Source of the DNA: an uncultured Rhodobiaceae bacterium
GTDB taxonomy: Bacteria > Pseudomonadota > Alphaproteobacteria > RS24
Assembly (NCBI GenBank): GCA_913051715.1
Contig: CAJXCG010000006.1
Span: 1-38,144 of the forward strand
Length of the DNA: 38,144 bases
Reading direction: 5' to 3'
The position numbers and the translations under genes are program-made. Shown one piece after another: positions 8,213 to 16,366 of this stretch. The first letter of the stretch is position 1. Each line of letters opens with the position of its first letter. Below the pieces are notes generated by a model, which was not told where the DNA came from, made no database searches, and saw only the letters and a list, made by a program, of their open reading frames with translations.

Positions 8213-9085
8213 TTACAGCTTTCGGGATAGATAGCTCTCGATGTTTTTGCCTTTGATGCGATGAACGAGCCGTAGGCCTGCGCTCACCAATCGCAAAGAT
8301 AATGGCACACCAACCTCGCGCCGCAATGTTTTTTGCTGATTGAGCGCGCCGAACCACTCGCCAATGCGGGGGTGCAGATGCGCCAGCGGATAGCCGGCGT
8401 CGGTCAATCGCTTGGCATAAACATACCAGGCAACATCCAACACAGTTAGCGTATCGCCCATTAAATAAGGCTGATCGGCCAATGTCGCCTCATGCGCGTC
8501 AAACGCGGCGCGAAACGCTGTGACAGCCGCTTTTGTTCGGGTTTCAGGAACACCTTTGTGGTCTTTCATGTCGCGCCAAAAGGCCATCTCATCGCCTTTG
8601 TGCTGATCGGCCGCGCCTTGTACGCGCCCCGACCCAGCCGCCTGATAATGTGCCAGTTGCGCCTCGCTGCGTTGCACAATCGCCGACGGCACAAAAAACC
8701 GCATGGTCAGCGCCCGCAAATCCATATGCAAATGGTCTTCAAAATCCAGAAGTGCGTTTACCTCGTCGCGTCGGTTTTCGGGGATCAGCGCCGGGTTAGG
8801 ATGCTTCTCTTCCAAATATGCGATGATGTCGTTGCTTTCAATAATCACCCTGCCATCATCGACAAGCGTTGGCACCAGCCCGCGCGGGTTGATGCCCATA
8901 TACCAGTCAGTCTCGTTTTCGTACTTAACCAGATTGATATGATGCAGGGTCGCCGCGATACCTTTGAGGTTCAGATAAATTCGTAATTTCTGCGAACAAG
9001 AAGAACCGGAGAAGTGAAACAGGTGCAAACCCTGCCAGTCCAACACCTCTTTAGTCAGCACATCGGATGCAGTCAATTCCACCAC
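8213..9085 (-). CDS. Glutathione S-transferase family protein
   Basis: The N-terminal thioredoxin-like domain contains SGSSCSQKLRIYL (about 26-38), a Ser/Cys-type active site. NPRGLVPTLVDDGRVIIESNDI follows, with the cis-Pro and the Glu-Ser glutathione contact. The helical C-domain has the usual MGDTLTVLDVAWYVYAKRL signature. At 290 residues it is longer than typical GSTs and resembles GST-type dehalogenases and ether-cleaving enzymes, though no specific reaction can be assigned. The GTG start follows AGGGGGAG. It is the first gene leftward from the palindrome at 9140-9180, followed by the sulfatase. Confidence 0.88.
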   Translation of the reverse strand: MVELTASDVLTKEVLDWQGLHLFHFSGSSCSQKLRIYLNLKGIAATLHHINLVKYENETDWYMGINPRGLVPTLVDDGRVIIESNDIIAYLEEKHPNPALIPENRRDEVNALLDFEDHLHMDLRALTMRFFVPSAIVQRSEAQLAHYQAAGSGRVQGAADQHKGDEMAFWRDMKDHKGVPETRTKAAVTAFRAAFDAHEATLADQPYLMGDTLTVLDVAWYVYAKRLTDAGYPLAHLHPRIGEWFGALNQQKTLRREVGVPLSLRLVSAGLRLVHRIKGKNIESYLSRKL

Positions 9086-9139
9086 GCGATCAGTCTCCCC
9101 CTATCGGCGCATCAATAATGATGCCACACGCCCAACAAA

Positions 9140-9180
9140 GCAAAATATATAATTGACAGACTGTCAATTATATATTTTGC
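9140..9180. promoter_or_regulatory. Perfect 41-bp palindrome, probable TetR operator between divergent genes
   Basis: Positions 9140-9159 are the exact reverse complement of 9161-9180 around the central A at 9160. The core is TTGACAGACTGTCAA. The arms carry TATAAT on both strands (9148-9153 plus, 9167-9172 minus), so one bound protein could cover both -10 regions. It lies 55 nt from the GST start and 28 nt from the tetR start, the normal place for an autoregulatory operator. Binding by the adjacent TetR is inferred. Confidence 0.88.
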
Positions 9181-9207
9181 TCAGAGCTTCCGAACAAGAG
9201 AGCTTTC

Positions 9208-9843
9208 ATGGCAACTCAAGCACAGCAAATCATGCCCATCAAAACCGGCAGCAAAGGCATGCGTGCACGCGAAGCGCTGATGGATACCGGCCTCGCGCTG
9301 TTGGGCGAAATGAACCCGCGCGAATTGACGGCCGGGACAATTTGCATTGCGGCGCAGATGAAACGGCCGAGCTTTTACACTTATTTCGACAGCATTGATG
9401 ATCTGCTGGATGCAATCATACGACGCGAGATTGACCGGTTGGAGGCGCTTTACGAAGCCCAAGGCGTGACCGACAAAAGCGCGCTGCACCGCGTCGCGGG
9501 CATTCCGCTCAATCTGGTTGATATCGTTCGGCGCGACAAGCCCCGCGTGAAATCCGTGGTGGCGCTGATGGGGGCCGATCTGAGCTTCACGCATATACGC
9601 ATGGATAATTTACGCCGCGACATTGAAGACGCCACAACCGAAGGAACGCTGAGCCTCGCGCCTCAGCAAATCGATTTGTTCATGCATATCTATGTCGGCG
9701 GCATTTTGAGCCTGGTGGCGCGGCGCGTCGAAGCCGGTCTGTCGCGCGCCGAGGTTAAAGGTGCTTTGGAAATATTGCTGCGTGGAGCCGGCGCCGATGC
9801 CGCCATATTGAAGGATATTTTCGCCGACCGGAGGGCTGACTGA
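9208..9843 (+). CDS. TetR family transcriptional regulator
   Basis: The 211-residue protein has a TetR-type DNA-binding domain: AREALMDTGLALLGE helix 1, then LTAGTICIAAQMKRPSFYTYFDS (about 40-62) as the helix-turn-helix, ending in the typical YFxSxDDLLDAI. The rest is a helical ligand domain. It lies directly beside the 41-bp palindrome and 10 nt before the hydroxylase gene, so it is probably a local repressor released by a substrate of this pathway. Confidence 0.9.
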   Translation: MATQAQQIMPIKTGSKGMRAREALMDTGLALLGEMNPRELTAGTICIAAQMKRPSFYTYFDSIDDLLDAIIRREIDRLEALYEAQGVTDKSALHRVAGIPLNLVDIVRRDKPRVKSVVALMGADLSFTHIRMDNLRRDIEDATTEGTLSLAPQQIDLFMHIYVGGILSLVARRVEAGLSRAEVKGALEILLRGAGADAAILKDIFADRRAD

Positions 9844-9853
9844 GGGGATGGGT

Positions 9854-11491
9854 GTGCGTGGTGAATATGACGTACTCATTGTCGGTGCCGGCCCCAGTGG
9901 CATGGCGATGGCTTTGCTGTTGGCCAAACACGGGCTCACCAGCCATATCATCGAGCGCCGTCCGGCTATTTTGCAGGCCCCGCGCGCCCATGCGGTCAAC
10001 GGCAAGACGATTGAGATTTGTGCCACAGCCGGCATTGCGGCAGATGAGATCTATGCGGCTGGCATGCCCAAAGCACGCGGCGGCAGGGTCAATTTCTGGT
10101 CAACATTGTCGGGCACTTATCTCGGCGGTTTGCCGTATGAGCGTCAGGACGATGCAGTGCTCGGGCAAGCGTCTCACAAACTGATCAATATTTCCCAGCC
10201 GCAATTCGAAGCAATCCTCAACCGCCATTGTGACGCCAATCCGCGCATTACCATGTCACGGGCCACCCTGTGCACCGGCTTTACGCAAAATGCCGACCAT
10301 GTCCAATTACAGGTGGAGGCCGATGACGGAGAGGGGGAACTGGTAGCGGATTATCTGATTGCCGCCGATGGTGCCGGCTCGCCCTTGCGTGCCGCCATGG
10401 GCATTGAGATGGAAGGGCCCGACGCCCTTCAGCATTTCATAACCGTGAATTTCCACGCCGACCTTTCGGCATTGATTAAAGACAAGCCTGCTATTTTGCA
10501 CTGGATTATGAGCCCGGAAGCCAGCAGCACGCTGATTTCCTACGATGACGGCACAAACTGGGTTTTGATGCATAGCTGTCCCCCGGGAGAAGAGGATGCC
10601 GCGCTTTACGACGACGCGCGGTGCCGTGCCCTGATTACAGCCGCATTGGGGTGCGATGATATTGATTTCACCATCAAGGATGTCAGCCCGTGGGTCATGA
10701 CAGCACAAGTGGCGGCACAGTACCGCCAGGCACGCGCGTTTTTGGTGGGTGATGCCGCGCACCGCTTCCCGCCCGCCGGAGGGCTGGGATTGAACACCGG
10801 CATTGGCGACGCGCAAAATCTCGCCTGGAAGCTGGCAATGGTGAAGCGCGGGCTGGCCGATGACAAGCTGCTCGATAGCTATGAAAGCGAGCGTAAAGCG
10901 GTCGCCGAGGTAAACAGTTCCCAGAGCCTGGAAAACGCGATGCGTATGATCGAACTTTTCGGATTTCTTCTGGGCCCTGATCCGGAAAACATTGCGGCGC
11001 ATTTTGAAAAAATTTGTGCCACCGCCGACACATCGCAAGAATTGGCCGACGCCATTGCCGGACAAAGTCTGCATTTTGACAGCCTGCGGCTGCAAATCGG
11101 ATACAGCTATGGCGGATATGACGATACGGGGCTGGACATTAATGATTATCGCCCACAAATGCGCCTCGGCGATAGCGTGCCCCACCATGCCATCCAACAT
11201 CAGGGGAACAAAATTTCGCTCACCGAATTTTTGCAAGATACCGATTTTACCCTGCTTCTTCGCAAGGATATCGACGCACCGCCGCTCGAAAATGGCTGCT
11301 TGCGGGTGGCACGCGACGGCGTTGATTTTACCGCCGAAATGGATTGGTCAGCGCATCTGCGCGCCCATGACGAGGCGCTGGCGGCATTGCTGGTGCGCCC
11401 CGACGGGCATATTGCAGCGCATTTTTCCGCTGACACCCTCAGTTCCGACGCTGTCGTCGGGGCGTTGGCGCGCGCGCTTGGGAAAAGTTAA
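9854..11491 (+). CDS. FAD-dependent aromatic monooxygenase (hydroxylase)
   Basis: The protein belongs to the PheA/TfdB/MhpA class of group A flavoprotein hydroxylases, which add OH to aromatic rings using NAD(P)H and O2. The FAD motif VLIVGAGPSGMAMALLL is at the N-terminus, with ERR at the end of the second strand. AADGAGSPLR (DG motif) lies near 175-185. LVGDAAHRFPPAGGLGLNTG lies near 298-317, followed by DAQNLAWKLA. A C-terminal thioredoxin-like region (about 430-545) is present. GAGGGG sits 6 nt before GTG 9854, a better start than ATG 9848, which would touch it. It begins a tightly spaced rightward set with an SDR, FAH-type hydrolase and FGE. Substrate is unknown. Confidence 0.92.
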   Translation: MRGEYDVLIVGAGPSGMAMALLLAKHGLTSHIIERRPAILQAPRAHAVNGKTIEICATAGIAADEIYAAGMPKARGGRVNFWSTLSGTYLGGLPYERQDDAVLGQASHKLINISQPQFEAILNRHCDANPRITMSRATLCTGFTQNADHVQLQVEADDGEGELVADYLIAADGAGSPLRAAMGIEMEGPDALQHFITVNFHADLSALIKDKPAILHWIMSPEASSTLISYDDGTNWVLMHSCPPGEEDAALYDDARCRALITAALGCDDIDFTIKDVSPWVMTAQVAAQYRQARAFLVGDAAHRFPPAGGLGLNTGIGDAQNLAWKLAMVKRGLADDKLLDSYESERKAVAEVNSSQSLENAMRMIELFGFLLGPDPENIAAHFEKICATADTSQELADAIAGQSLHFDSLRLQIGYSYGGYDDTGLDINDYRPQMRLGDSVPHHAIQHQGNKISLTEFLQDTDFTLLLRKDIDAPPLENGCLRVARDGVDFTAEMDWSAHLRAHDEALAALLVRPDGHIAAHFSADTLSSDAVVGALARALGKS

Positions 11492-11511
11492 ACAAACCGG
11501 TAGGAGGCCCG

Positions 11512-12291
11512 ATGGATCTGGGATTGAAAGGCAAAAAGGCGATTATCTGCGCGTCCTCGCGCGGGTTGGGCTTGGCTTGCGCCAGCGCGCTGGCGCGCGA
11601 AGGCGCCGATGTGATCATCAATGGCCGCGACGCAGATAATTTGAAAGCCGCCGAAGCCGAGATAAAAAAATTGAACGCTGGCACCGTTACCGGTGTCATT
11701 GCAGATTTGAACACTGAAGACGGGCGCACGGCCCTGCTTGAAGCGTGCGAGGCGCCCGATATTCTGGTGACCAATAATAACGGCCCGCCGCCCGGCACCT
11801 ATGATCAATGGGATGAAACCATGTGGCAGGAGGCATTTGCGGCCAATATGATTGCACCTGCATTGCTCATTCGCGGCGTCATTGACGGCATGCGGACGCG
11901 TAAATTTGGCCGCATCGTCAACATCACCTCGGCTATGGTCAAATCTCCCCACCCCAATATGGGTCTGTCGACCTCGGCGCGGTCGGCGTTGACGGCGTTT
12001 TCCAAAGGACTGTCCAAGGAAGTGGCAAAAGATAATGTGACGATCAACAATATGCTGCCTGAACGCTTCGACACGCAGCGCCAACAGCAAATGGCCGAGC
12101 TGGCGATGGCGTTAAAAAACATAACATATGAAGAGGCGCGGGCCGAAATGGAAGCAACGATTGCCGCCGGTCGCCTTGGTCGACCGGATGAATTTGGCGA
12201 TGCGTGCGCGTTTTTATGTTCCGAACAGGCCGGTTTTATTACCGGTCAGAACCTGCAATTGGATGGCGGCTCCTATGTCGGCCTGATTTAG
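11512..12291 (+). CDS. SDR family oxidoreductase with altered active site
   Basis: The Rossmann fold is clear: CASSRGLG near 13-20 for cofactor binding, NNNGPPPG in place of the usual NNAG (88-95), ITS with Ser140, and the C-terminal ITGQNLQLDGGSY. The YxxxK catalytic pair is replaced by Ser153 and Arg157 (LSTSAR). This substitution occurs in a known SDR subgroup with the GPPPG motif, so it is probably not decay, but the reaction may differ from ordinary ketoreduction. A GTAGGAGG ribosome site precedes ATG. It is 20 nt after the hydroxylase and 15 nt before the membrane gene. Confidence 0.88.
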   Translation: MDLGLKGKKAIICASSRGLGLACASALAREGADVIINGRDADNLKAAEAEIKKLNAGTVTGVIADLNTEDGRTALLEACEAPDILVTNNNGPPPGTYDQWDETMWQEAFAANMIAPALLIRGVIDGMRTRKFGRIVNITSAMVKSPHPNMGLSTSARSALTAFSKGLSKEVAKDNVTINNMLPERFDTQRQQQMAELAMALKNITYEEARAEMEATIAAGRLGRPDEFGDACAFLCSEQAGFITGQNLQLDGGSYVGLI

Positions 12292-12306
12292 AAAGGAATA
12301 AAACCG

Positions 12307-12726
12307 GTGGATATGAATTTAACAGGGCAAGGGCTTATCAGCCTTGTTGCGATAATGATCATGATCGGCCCCATGGTCGCCGATTTCAACCGGACCCATG
12401 CCACCAACCCATTATGGACGCCGCATGCGCGCTTTCATGTGGTCTGGCAGGTGTTCACCAATTCGACATTGGCTGTGCTGACGCTTTATTTCATTTGGGG
12501 CATGGGCAATTTGCTGCTTGGCGCGCTGATGAATTACATCTGGATTGCCACTTTCTTTGCCACACTCGCGGTCATGCCCATGTTCGAAGGCGCACTCGCC
12601 GATGAGAACGGCATCAAACCGATTGTCTGGCGGTTTGGCGATAAGGTGGTGAAGGTCGATACCAATTTGTTCGGTGCTTGTATGATGACCGTCTTCAACA
12701 CCACCGGCTTGGTGTTGGCGCTTTAA
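12307..12726 (+). CDS. Small membrane protein, DUF6640-like
   Basis: The 139-residue protein has four hydrophobic segments (about 8-24, 45-65, 73-92, 118-138) and the motif ADFNRTHATNPLWTPHARFH, which resembles the DWNxTHxxNPxWPPHARFH signature I associate with DUF6640. Function is unknown. GTG 12307 follows AAGGA at good spacing; ATG 12313 is an alternative. Its place between the SDR and FAH genes suggests a transport or membrane-anchoring role in the pathway, which is inference. Confidence 0.7.
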   Translation: MDMNLTGQGLISLVAIMIMIGPMVADFNRTHATNPLWTPHARFHVVWQVFTNSTLAVLTLYFIWGMGNLLLGALMNYIWIATFFATLAVMPMFEGALADENGIKPIVWRFGDKVVKVDTNLFGACMMTVFNTTGLVLAL

Positions 12727-12759
12727 GATATCTCCGGCGTGGAAGCGAAGGGTTTGAAA

Positions 12760-13806
12760 ATGGTTCTAAAAATTATCGGCTACCTTGTGCTGGCGATTGT
12801 CGTGGTTTTTGTAGCGCGCAGTTTTTATGTATCGCGGCCGCTGTTCAAAGAACGGTTGAGCGAAGCGCCCGAGGCGGCTTTTGAATTGGCTGCCAGTTCA
12901 AAAGCGCTGAGTTTTGCCCGCACATTGGAGGGCAAGAGCCTGCTGGTTACGGCAATGAACCGCGACGGCATTGAAGGGATTGATCTGGCCGCTGCCACAG
13001 GCCGCGACGCGCGCGAACCGCTCGATTTCCTGCGCGCGCTGGAGCATGACGCAATCGCGGCATTAATGTCCGGTAGCGCTGCGCCCTATGGCTGGGAGGC
13101 ACTGGGTGTGCCGTTTGACACGACCGGTAAAATTATCGCCGCCGGCACGAATTTTCTGGCTCACGCCGAAGAAACCGGCCTCGATGACGGGCCGTTCCTG
13201 TTTCCCAAACTCTCCGTCCCGACCCCGTGGCAGGCACCCGTCAAGCAGCGCACACGTTTGGATTACGAGGTCGAATTATGTGCCGTCGCCATTGACGATA
13301 TCGCCCCGGAGGGAAACGGTCGTTTTGGTTTTGTGCTGTGCAATGATCTGACCGACCGCTGGGCTTTGGTGCGTAATATTGATCTCAAACAGCCGCTCGG
13401 CCTCACCGGGTTTCCCGAAGGCAAGGGGGGCGAGGATATGCTGCCCATGGGCGCTATTCTGGTGGTGCCGCGCGAGCCACAATTTTACAAGGAAATCGAG
13501 CTGGGTCTCAGCGTCAATGACCGTTTGCGCCAGCGCAGCAGCGCCGGATTGATGATTTGGGACGCCCCGTCTATTGCCCAAAAAGCGCTGTCCTTATGCC
13601 AAGCCGATTACAGGCTGGGCGATGAAATCATCAGGATTGCCCCGTGCGACGGTCTCAAGCGCGGCACCGCAATCTTGCTCGGCACACCCGAAGGCGTGGC
13701 CTTTCAAATGCCGAATATCTGGATGCCATGGGCCTATTTGAGACAAGGCGACCGCATGCTTTCCTATGGCAGCCATTTGGGTGTCTTGCGAACGAAAGTT
13801 CGGTAG
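12760..13806 (+). CDS. Membrane-anchored fumarylacetoacetate hydrolase (FAH) family protein
   Basis: A single hydrophobic helix (about residues 3-22) precedes a complete FAH-type domain. Motifs are KIIAAGTNFLAHAEETG, FLFPK, DYEVELCAV with the metal-binding ExE, VLCNDLTDRWALVRNID, and a C-terminal GTAILLGTPEGV loop. The family cleaves C-C bonds in 3-oxo acids or hydrates and decarboxylates ring-fission products. The TM anchor is unusual. AAGGG 7 nt before ATG 12760 fixes the start; a GTG at 12739 would add seven residues. It is the fifth gene rightward from the palindrome. A second, soluble FAH protein is at 31676. Confidence 0.88.
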   Translation: MVLKIIGYLVLAIVVVFVARSFYVSRPLFKERLSEAPEAAFELAASSKALSFARTLEGKSLLVTAMNRDGIEGIDLAAATGRDAREPLDFLRALEHDAIAALMSGSAAPYGWEALGVPFDTTGKIIAAGTNFLAHAEETGLDDGPFLFPKLSVPTPWQAPVKQRTRLDYEVELCAVAIDDIAPEGNGRFGFVLCNDLTDRWALVRNIDLKQPLGLTGFPEGKGGEDMLPMGAILVVPREPQFYKEIELGLSVNDRLRQRSSAGLMIWDAPSIAQKALSLCQADYRLGDEIIRIAPCDGLKRGTAILLGTPEGVAFQMPNIWMPWAYLRQGDRMLSYGSHLGVLRTKVR

Positions 13807-13920
13807 GTGCCCCACGCACAAGCCCCCCACCCCAATTGGAACAGGATTGACACAAAAGTCGTCGGCAGAATACCCTTTTCGATATCACGATTTTGCCTCT
13901 TATCAGGGCGCGCGAAGGCA

Positions 13921-14856
13921 ATGGCCGAGAAGCGAAAAATCATCCGCCCTTTGCGGGCCTGTGCCGTCCTTACAGGGCTGGTCATATTGTTGGCCGCTTG
14001 CGAGCGCGAGGCAGACACGGCGCAAATCCCGGCGCAGTGCCCAACCGTCACAGAGCCGACAAAATCCAAACACATATCATTGCCAGCCGGTACCTTCACC
14101 ATGGGCGCGCACCCGACCTATGCCGAGGAAGGCCCCCCGCGCGACGTGAATGTCTCGGCCTTCAACATTGACGCAACCGAAGTCACCAATGCCGATTTCG
14201 CGAAATTCGTTGAGGCGACCGGCTATGTCACCGATGCCGAGCGAACCCAACCCGGCTTTGAGCAGCCGGGCGGGGTGGTGTTTCGCCCGCCAACCTTGGA
14301 CAATCCAAGCTGGTGGCATTTTGTGGCCGGTGCCAACTGGCGCGCGCCCGAAGGCCCTGAAAACGCTGCGGAAGACAGTTTTGAAAGCCGCGCGCGCGAA
14401 CCGGTTGTTCAGGTTTCTTTCAATGATGCGCGCGCCTATGCTGCCTGGGCCAAGCGCCGCTTACCAAGCGAAACCGAGTGGGAATATGCCGCAAATTCCG
14501 GGGCCACCAGCATATATGTCTGGGGTGATGAGCGCGCACCCGATGGTGTTGAAATGGCAAATACCTGGCAGGGCTCGTTTCCAATTCACAACACACAAGC
14601 CGACGGCTATGCCAAGCGATCGCCGGTCGGGTGTTTTCCGGCAAATGCATTCGGCCTCTATGACATGATCGGCAATGTATGGGAGTGGACCGACACAGTG
14701 GCCGGGCAAACCGAACTGGAAACGGCTTATACCATTAAGGGCGGATCGTTTTTATGCGCCCCAAATTTTTGCCGTCGCTATCGCGCCGCCGCGCGTCAAG
14801 CCCAAGAAGCCGGTCTGCCGACCAGCCATATTGGTTTTCGCACGGTATCAAAATAG
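13921..14856 (+). CDS. Formylglycine-generating enzyme (sulfatase-activating), predicted lipoprotein
   Basis: FGE oxidises the Cys of CxPxR motifs in sulfatases to formylglycine, using copper and O2. The conserved C-terminal core GGSFLCAPNFCRRYRAAAR carries both active-site Cys (about 279 and 284 of 311) with the family spacing, followed by SHIGFRTV. Earlier motifs are AGTFTMGA, DATEVTNADFAKFVEATGY, PVVQVSFNDARAYAAWAKRRLPSE, EWEYAA and GNVWEWT. ATG 13921 gives a basic start, hydrophobic core and lipobox LLAAC, so export and lipid attachment are predicted. The frame is open upstream to 13807, but that stretch looks non-coding. Many bacterial FGEs act in the cytoplasm, so the export signal is notable. 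Confidence 0.9.
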   Translation: MAEKRKIIRPLRACAVLTGLVILLAACEREADTAQIPAQCPTVTEPTKSKHISLPAGTFTMGAHPTYAEEGPPRDVNVSAFNIDATEVTNADFAKFVEATGYVTDAERTQPGFEQPGGVVFRPPTLDNPSWWHFVAGANWRAPEGPENAAEDSFESRAREPVVQVSFNDARAYAAWAKRRLPSETEWEYAANSGATSIYVWGDERAPDGVEMANTWQGSFPIHNTQADGYAKRSPVGCFPANAFGLYDMIGNVWEWTDTVAGQTELETAYTIKGGSFLCAPNFCRRYRAAARQAQEAGLPTSHIGFRTVSK

Positions 14857-14898
14857 CCGATGAGAGGGCCGCGCAGCAAAGTTCGGATTGGCCGAATT

Positions 14899-14932
14899 TT
14901 AAGGGTGAGGCCACGCCCCACCCTTAACTTTT
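14899..14932 (+). terminator. Probable rho-independent terminator between convergent genes
   Basis: TTAAGGGTG (14899-14907) pairs exactly with CACCCTTAA (14919-14927) around an 11-nt loop, followed by CTTTT. It sits 43 nt after the FGE stop and just before the end of the minus-strand membrane gene. The short T tail makes it moderate on the plus strand. Confidence 0.65.
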
Positions 14933-14946
14933 GGCTCACGCGTGAC

Positions 14947-15360
14947 TTATTTTTCCCATTTTGCGAATAAGAAAATATATACGGTGAGGGCTATATTGAT
15001 GAGCACCTGTACGGTGGAGACCAGCGTCATCCACAGCGGCATGGTGACCTCTTGCCCGATCGGGAAGCCAAACTGGTTCATGAAATTTGCTGCGCCTTCA
15101 GAGCCTTGCGCCGCCAGCGCGCCAAGCGCTGTCAACTGATTGGTGAAAAACACCATTTGCACGCCGGTCGTAAAAAAGGCCAGCAATAGCACGCCACACA
15201 ATGCCGAAACCATTGCGGCTGCGCGGATACCGGTTGTGAAATTGCGGAACATATAGGCACTGTAGATCACCGCAATCGGGAAAATTGTACCTATCAAAAA
15301 CCAAGTCGCGAAAATTTGACGGTTGGCTTGCATAAAATCAAAAAGTTGAGTTTCGGTCAT
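14947..15360 (-). CDS. Small integral membrane protein, function unknown
   Basis: The 137-residue protein has hydrophobic segments at about 15-36, 43-68 and 108-132, with a loop rich in Gly, Ala and Asn between the last two. Family is not recognised. Its layout and an FTNQL motif after the second segment resemble the protein at 11-442. TGGGAGGG upstream of ATG 15360 is a good ribosome site. It is divergent from the SDR gene at 15515, with 154 nt between. Confidence 0.7.
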   Translation of the reverse strand: MTETQLFDFMQANRQIFATWFLIGTIFPIAVIYSAYMFRNFTTGIRAAAMVSALCGVLLLAFFTTGVQMVFFTNQLTALGALAAQGSEGAANFMNQFGFPIGQEVTMPLWMTLVSTVQVLINIALTVYIFLFAKWEK

Positions 15361-15405
15361 CTGACCCTCCCATGAGTAACGCGGTCGCCTTTACAACCGC
15401 TGGGT

Positions 15406-15422
15406 TCCACAATATTGTTGGA
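15406..15422. promoter_or_regulatory. Imperfect inverted repeat in divergent promoter region
   Basis: TCCACAATATTGTTGGA is palindromic around CAATATTG, with one extra T on the right. It lies midway between the divergent starts at 15360 and 15515 and could be an operator. No regulator gene is adjacent, so the assignment is weak. Confidence 0.35.
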
Positions 15423-15514
15423 AAAACTGGACATCAAACCAAAAAATCTGACATTGGTCGGGCGCTTTTGCAGCAGCGGAACGGGGAAAGTGACATGAGC
15501 AGAGTTGAGCGGAT

Positions 15515-16315
15515 ATGAGCGGAATTGACGGGAAAATTGCGGTTGTTACCGGCGCCGCACGCGGCATTGGTTTGGCGACGGCTCAGAAATTGGCGGCCGC
15601 GGGCGCGCGCGTTGTCATTAATGATTTGGACGCCGAAGAAGCACAGCAAGCCGCCGATCAGATACAAGGCTCCGTGGTATTTTGCGCCGACCTGACCGAA
15701 CGCGACAGCGGCGACGCGCTGGTTAATTTCGCGGTCGAGCAATTCGGCAGCCTCGACATTATCGTCAATAATGCCGGCTATATTTGGCACAGCGCCATTC
15801 ACAATATGAGTGATGAGCAATGGGAGGCTATGCTGGACATTCATGTGAGCGCCCAGTTCAGAATTTTGCGCGCTTATGGCCGCTGGCTGCGCGCCAATGC
15901 CGACCGCGCCGCGCCTGTCAGAAAAGTCGTCAACATATCGTCTACTATGGGCTTGCATGGCGGCGCCACGCAGCTTGCATATTCGGCAGGCAAAGCCGCG
16001 GTTGTGGGCCTTACCAAAACGCTGGCAAAAGAGTGGGGCCGGTTTAACGTGACGGTTAACGCCGTGGCTTTTGGTGCCATCGACACCAGATTGACCAGCC
16101 CGTATGAAACCGAACCCAATATCGCCATTGTCAAAGGCCAAGAGCGTAAAGTTGGGCTGAGCGTGCAGCAGATCGAGGAAGCCAAGGCCGCCTCGCCACT
16201 GGGCAAGATTGGCACACCGGAAGATGCGGCAAATGCCATTTATCTTATGTGTATACCGGAATCAGACTGGATAACCGGCGAAGTGCTTTTGGCAAGCGGC
16301 GGCGTCCGGTCTTAA
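15515..16315 (+). CDS. SDR family NAD(P)-dependent oxidoreductase (FabG-like)
   Basis: A canonical short-chain dehydrogenase of 266 residues: TGAARGIG (12-19), NDLDAEE after strand 2 (Asp suggests NAD preference), NNAG (85-88), Ser142/143 in ISST, and YSAGK with Tyr156 and Lys160. The C-terminus WITGEVLLASGG is typical. It probably oxidises or reduces a secondary alcohol or ketone in a catabolic route. It stands alone on the plus strand. Its TAA stop lies inside the first unit of the 14-bp tandem repeat at 16306-16347. Confidence 0.92.
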   Translation: MSGIDGKIAVVTGAARGIGLATAQKLAAAGARVVINDLDAEEAQQAADQIQGSVVFCADLTERDSGDALVNFAVEQFGSLDIIVNNAGYIWHSAIHNMSDEQWEAMLDIHVSAQFRILRAYGRWLRANADRAAPVRKVVNISSTMGLHGGATQLAYSAGKAAVVGLTKTLAKEWGRFNVTVNAVAFGAIDTRLTSPYETEPNIAIVKGQERKVGLSVQQIEEAKAASPLGKIGTPEDAANAIYLMCIPESDWITGEVLLASGGVRS

Positions 16316-16347
16316 ACGCCCGGTCTTAAGCGCCCGGTCTTAAGCGC
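16306..16347. repeat. 14-bp tandem repeat, three units
   Basis: Units CCGGTCTTAAACGC, CCGGTCTTAAGCGC and CCGGTCTTAAGCGC sit head to tail, followed by a decayed fourth unit (TCAGGCTTGAAGC). The stop codon of the SDR lies in unit 1, so the array grew at the very end of the gene. Confidence 0.92.
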
Positions 16348-16366
16348 TCAGGCTTGAAGCAAAGCT

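Noticed and set aside
10307-11236. Long open frame (309 codons) antisense to the FAD hydroxylase
   Set aside because: It lies fully inside a gene with clear FAD motifs, has no family features, and follows from high-GC codon use on the other strand.
15434-16141. Open frame (235 codons) antisense to the FabG-like SDR
   Set aside because: Shadow of the SDR gene; the composition is GC-driven and there are no motifs.
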